In this document: positions 60,905 through 64,000 of the stretch, piece by piece
How positions within the stretch are numbered: the first letter of the stretch is position 1
How the letters are laid out: each line of letters starts with the position of its first letter
Assembly (NCBI RefSeq): GCF_000374185.1
Contig: NZ_KB910518.1
Span: forward strand, 6,247,623 to 6,311,622
DNA length: 64,000 nt
Origin: Paenibacillus sp. HW567
Lineage (GTDB): Bacteria; Bacillota; Bacilli; Paenibacillales; Paenibacillaceae
Direction: 5' to 3'
Notes under the pieces: generated by a model
What the model was told of the DNA's origin: nothing
Databases searched by the model: none
Seen by the model: only the letters and a program-made list of their open reading frames with translations
Program-made: the position numbers and the translations under genes

Positions 60905-61786
60905 TTAATAAGTGATTCGTTCTCTGGCAACCAGACGGTTGATGATCAGTGTTGCAAGCAGGCACTCGATGACCAGCATAGCAGCAGCCGCACTTCCATA
61001 ACCGAACTCTCCCACTCGGAAAGCGGAACGATACATCAAATAGGTAAGTGTATAGGTTGAAGTTCCTGGTCCACCACCGGTCATAATATACATATTTGCA
61101 AAAGCATTCAATCCTCCCGTAACCGCGAAGACGAGACAGAATTTATACGTTTCGGCCATCATGGGAATCATGATTTTGCGGATTGCCTGCAGCTTGGTCG
61201 CACCGTCAATACGGGCAGCCTCCATATATTGCTCTGGTACGGATCTTACTCCCGCAAGCAGCAGCGCAAAATGATAACCCATGTACTGCCAAGCATTGAC
61301 GAAGGCGACGGCGAAGATGGCCGATTTGCTGCTCGACAGCCAGTCCTGCTGATAGTTAATGCCCAGGATCTCGAACAGCTTGTTCATGAGACCGTATTGC
61401 CCGTTATAAATGGACAGCCATAATTGGCAGACCACCGTAATAGACAGCACAACGGGGATAAAATAACTGATTCTAAGCAGGCGGCGGCCCTTAACAGCTC
61501 CATCCGCGATAACAAAGGCCAGAATGGACGCAATGCCGATCTGCGTAATGGTAATGATGGCTGCAAAGATCAGCCCGTTATAGAGGGAAGTATAGAATAC
61601 ACTGTCGGTGAACAGATTCTTGTAGTTGTCGAACCAGATGAAGGTTCCTGCCGTAAGTCCGTCCCATTCATATAAACTGCGGAAGAAGGTCTGCATAATC
61701 GGATAAAACACCATAATCGTATACAATAGGAGCGCAGGCAGCGTGAATATGGCAATCGCCGTCTTGTTTCCTAAAAATTTTCTCAT
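60905..61786 (-). CDS. Sugar ABC transporter permease (MalF type)
   Basis: 293 residues from the ATG at 61786 after AAGGGATGTGAAG; a longer frame to 61849 lacks a site. Six helices. EAA loop SVPEQYMEAARIDGATKLQAIRKIMIPMM. ITGGGPGTSTYTLTYLMYRSAF is typical of the MalF-like partner. Together with the next gene and the lipoprotein it forms a complete CUT1 importer lacking only its ATPase. Confidence 0.9.
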   Translation of the reverse strand: MRKFLGNKTAIAIFTLPALLLYTIMVFYPIMQTFFRSLYEWDGLTAGTFIWFDNYKNLFTDSVFYTSLYNGLIFAAIITITQIGIASILAFVIADGAVKGRRLLRISYFIPVVLSITVVCQLWLSIYNGQYGLMNKLFEILGINYQQDWLSSSKSAIFAVAFVNAWQYMGYHFALLLAGVRSVPEQYMEAARIDGATKLQAIRKIMIPMMAETYKFCLVFAVTGGLNAFANMYIMTGGGPGTSTYTLTYLMYRSAFRVGEFGYGSAAAAMLVIECLLATLIINRLVARERITY

Positions 61787-61840
61787 TTCTTCACATCCCT
61801 TGCTGTTAGCTGAACAATTCATGACTTTGAAGACAAAGAT

Positions 61841-61874
61841 AGAACCCACCCGGGCAAAGGCTTAGGCGGGTTCT
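61841..61874 (-). terminator. Attenuator between binding protein and permeases
   Basis: AGAACCCACC pairs with GGCGGGTTCT (one mismatch) in the 104-bp gap. Such hairpins reduce read-through so that the binding protein is made in excess. Confidence 0.5.
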
Positions 61875-61890
61875 ATTCAGGCATAGCTGC

Positions 61891-63228
61891 TTATTTGGCG
61901 TTAGGCACTGCTTTGGATAGATCCTTAATGAAATCATCCACGCTGTAACCGCCGGTCATCAAGACTTGCGTCGCATCTTCAATAGCGGCTTTGAATTTCG
62001 CATCAGAGAGACCCCAGTCGAAGGCCGTGGTGCTGGTGATCTTGGAAATATCCTCGGAGAGCTGCTTCATCATTGGAGGATATTCTTTAACAATTGGCTT
62101 ATCCACTTTGGTGGCTACCAGCGGATTGCCGCGCTCGGTGTATTTGAATTCGGCATATTTCAAGGAGATGAAGGCGGCTACCTTGGCTGCCAGCTCAGGA
62201 TCTTTGGTGTCTGGATTAACTGCATACCCGCCAGGATTTCCTCCGCCGACAAAAGCATATTTGTTCTTCTCATAGGAGGCGGCGTCTACGCCCGGGAAGT
62301 ACATCCAGCCTACCTTGTCGCCAAGCTTCTCCGTGGAGGTTGCGATTTCCCATTGTCCGTTCAGGAACATGGCCGCTTTGCCTTCATAGAAGAGGGAGGC
62401 CGCCTGATCGAAATTCAGGTTGGTTGCGCCCTTAGGCAGCATGCCGGCCTGGACCAGATTATAGATTTCTTCAGCGGCTTGCTTGTATGCCGGATCGCTT
62501 GGCGAAGCTTGACCGCTTTGCAGCTTCAGAATACCCTGCGGCTCAGCGCGTGTCGCGAACACATCATAGAGGGCAACGGTTGGCCACTTCTCTTTGGCGA
62601 ACAGGGACAACGGAGTAATTCCCGCCTTGGTAAAGGTCTTAACGGCTGTCATTAGCTCATCGTAGGTGGTAGGAACCTTGACGTTGTTCTTCTCGAACAG
62701 CTCTTTGTTGTAGTAGAGGAGCATGAATTCGTTGCCGGCATAAGGATAGGCGTAAATATGGCCGTCTTCGCTGATTAGCGTATTCATGGTGCTTGGGTAC
62801 ATTTTGCTCTTGAAATCATAGAGATCAGCGTATTTGTCCAGCTCCAGAATATTGCCGGATTTCTTGAAGGTGTTGATAATGTCCGTGCCCGCCTGGAAAA
62901 TATCCGGCAGGTTGCCGGTTGCAGCGTAGGTTTTGAGCTTCTGCCCGTCATCCTGAGCCTGTACCTCCAGCTCCAACTCGACGTTCGGCATCTCTTTCTT
63001 CAATTCAGCGACAGCATAATCATAAGGGAGCTTCGTGTCATCATCGGAATATTGGGCATAGATGCGCAGCTTGACCGCTTTATCCGTGGCAGCCGCAGCT
63101 TCCTTCGTCGCAGCAGGCGTGCCAGCATTGGCTCCGTTTGCCGCAGGTTCGGCGTTATTGTTCGCTGCACCGCAAGCGCTTACAAACACTAGACTTAGGC
63201 TCGCTACGGCCGTTGCTAGTTTCTTCAT
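61891..63228 (-). CDS. Extracellular sugar-binding lipoprotein
   Basis: 445 residues. Lipoprotein signal LVFVSACGAANNN with Cys19 or 20 as the acylated residue and an Asn-rich tether. Family 1 solute-binding fold: KLRIYAQYSDDDTKLPYDYAVAELKKEMPNVELELE, GNLPDIFQAGTDIINTFKKSGNILELDKYADL, FYEGKAAMFLNGQWEIATSTEKLGDKVGWMYFPG. First gene of the ABC operon. A regulator of the AraC type lies just upstream in the same direction, so it probably controls import. Exact sugar unknown. Confidence 0.9.
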   Translation of the reverse strand: MKKLATAVASLSLVFVSACGAANNNAEPAANGANAGTPAATKEAAAATDKAVKLRIYAQYSDDDTKLPYDYAVAELKKEMPNVELELEVQAQDDGQKLKTYAATGNLPDIFQAGTDIINTFKKSGNILELDKYADLYDFKSKMYPSTMNTLISEDGHIYAYPYAGNEFMLLYYNKELFEKNNVKVPTTYDELMTAVKTFTKAGITPLSLFAKEKWPTVALYDVFATRAEPQGILKLQSGQASPSDPAYKQAAEEIYNLVQAGMLPKGATNLNFDQAASLFYEGKAAMFLNGQWEIATSTEKLGDKVGWMYFPGVDAASYEKNKYAFVGGGNPGGYAVNPDTKDPELAAKVAAFISLKYAEFKYTERGNPLVATKVDKPIVKEYPPMMKQLSEDISKITSTTAFDWGLSDAKFKAAIEDATQVLMTGGYSVDDFIKDLSKAVPNAK

Positions 63229-63331
63229 TTGTGTGGCCCCCTTTAATGTTGTTTACTGACTTAAGTATAGTAAGAGCCTACCCAATTGATAAGGCAAAAA
63301 CTGCGTGCTTCTGGTAATATCCGCGCTAGAA

Positions 63332-64000
63332 TTAAGTCCGGTTTTTCTCATAATCGCTTGGAGAATAGCCGTAGAATTTCTTGAAGCTTTTGCTAAAGTA
63401 GCCTGCATCACTATAACCGACGCTCTCAGCGATGTCCGATAGGCGCAGACCGCCCTGACCGAGCTGCTCTTTAGCTTTTTTCATCCGGTATTGGGTGATG
63501 TAATCGCTTAGTGTCATACCGAACTCCTTTTTGAATACGGCCCGCAGGTAGCTGGCATTAATGAATACATGCTGGGCGACCTGCTCAAGCTGAAGCTCGG
63601 GATCGGGATAACACTGCTCGATATAAGCTTTGGCGGATTGGGCGATTTTCGCGGCTCTTGTATTTTTATATTGGCCTGTATACCGGATAGCCTTATGAAA
63701 TAATTCCGTGATCCATTCAAAGGTCATTTCCAGCGACTCGAACTTACGAATTTCGTTGTACGGGAAGAAGTTCTCTCCGAAGCATTCTTCAATCGGGTGG
63801 CCCAACTCTTGAATATAAGCTAGATTCACACTGATCAGACCTATGCAAATAACATATACATAATCCATCGACAGCCGTCTCTCGAGAATGGAATCAAATA
63901 CACGGTCCAGAATGTGCTGCACCCGTTCGGCATTCCGCATCCGCAGTTCAATCAGCAGCTCCTCATTAACCTCTACGGGGTAAAAAGCCTGTTTTCCCAC
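63332..64000 (-). CDS. AraC-type response regulator (YesN-like), partial
   Basis: 222 residues visible; the N-terminus lies beyond the window. A helical linker (RMRNAERVQHILDRVFDSILERRLSMDY..) is followed by the AraC HTH pair: AKAYIEQCYPDPELQLEQVAQHVFINASYLRAVFKKEFGMTLSDYITQYRMKKAKEQL, then LSDIAESVGYSDAGYFSKSFKKFYGYSPSDYEK. This is the usual C-terminus of YesN-type regulators that control adjacent sugar importers, working with a YesM-type kinase. A 100-bp gap separates it from the binding-protein gene. Confidence 0.85.
   Translation of the reverse strand: MGKQAFYPVEVNEELLIELRMRNAERVQHILDRVFDSILERRLSMDYVYVICIGLISVNLAYIQELGHPIEECFGENFFPYNEIRKFESLEMTFEWITELFHKAIRYTGQYKNTRAAKIAQSAKAYIEQCYPDPELQLEQVAQHVFINASYLRAVFKKEFGMTLSDYITQYRMKKAKEQLGQGGLRLSDIAESVGYSDAGYFSKSFKKFYGYSPSDYEKNRT

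Noticed and set aside
63172..63188. TGTAAGCGCTTGCG on the minus strand, near a CcpA cre site
   Set aside because: It deviates at two consensus positions and lies in the signal-peptide codons of the binding protein; too weak to call.

Overview
The window looks like a chromosomal segment of a Paenibacillus or close relative (Bacillota). Pointers are an S-layer-anchored family 53 galactanase, a meso-diaminopimelate dehydrogenase, many AraC, ArsR, TetR and HxlR regulators, AGGAGG-type ribosome binding sites with frequent TTG and GTG starts, and spore-surface-type small proteins (DUF4183, collagen-like). Base composition is mosaic: GC-rich stretches such as 27.4-29.7 kb alternate with clearly AT-rich ones such as 1-2.4, 7-8.3, 10.6-16.6 and 22-24.9 kb. 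No rRNA operon, complete tRNA or CRISPR array was seen.

Layout. 0-6.7 kb: the 3' end of an ABC exporter, an M3 peptidase relic, two diverged copies of an intergenic repeat, a secreted type-44 polymorphic toxin, a 55-residue CxxH/CxxC protein, an MFS pump broken by an in-frame stop with its ArsR regulator, an IF-3 paralogue, and rlmH. 6.7-30.2 kb: an accessory island anchored on the 3' end of rlmH. The last 18 bases of rlmH recur downstream as att-like sites at about 8.76, 10.59, 16.85, 18.06 and 30.13 kb, several with arms that form the inverted pair AAAACTTGCC / GGCAAGTTTT. Relics of large serine recombinase C-termini lie at the first sites. The cargo comes as small blocks, usually one regulator plus one resistance or detoxification function: flavin reductase + TetR, phosphotransferase, U32 protein + ABC-F, ArsR + MFS, oxidoreductase + HxlR, TetR + MFS, and just past the last site an MGT-like glycosyltransferase. 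This architecture matches the staphylococcal cassette chromosome (SCC) family, but no intact recombinase is present. Within the island a 416-bp direct repeat brackets a 1.8-kb module with a secreted protein, a small membrane protein and a MITE-like element.

30-46 kb: an LRR gene with a 5' frameshift, ArsR + aldehyde dehydrogenase, malate:quinone oxidoreductase, a spore-type DUF4183 protein, a Crp/Fnr regulator next to a decayed DUF4386 gene, an ABC transporter operon with a deleted permease facing a two-component system fused into one polypeptide, a pyrH paralogue, a radical SAM protein, DUF1304, DinB and an HPr kinase. 46-58.8 kb: GH53 galactanase with SLH domains, Crp/Fnr regulator + short-chain dehydrogenase + AraC regulator, an ABC1 kinase, an erythromycin-esterase-like secreted protein, a nucleotidyltransferase, and a family 8 glycosyltransferase carrying a long histone-like basic tail. 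58.9-64 kb: a histidine-kinase 3' fragment abutting a copper amine oxidase pseudogene, then a complete sugar ABC importer (two permeases, binding lipoprotein) with an AraC-type regulator running off the end.

Gene decay is frequent: in-frame stop, single-base frameshifts and internal deletions affect at least eight loci. The most interesting parts are the rlmH-derived cassette array and the glycosyltransferase with the basic tail.
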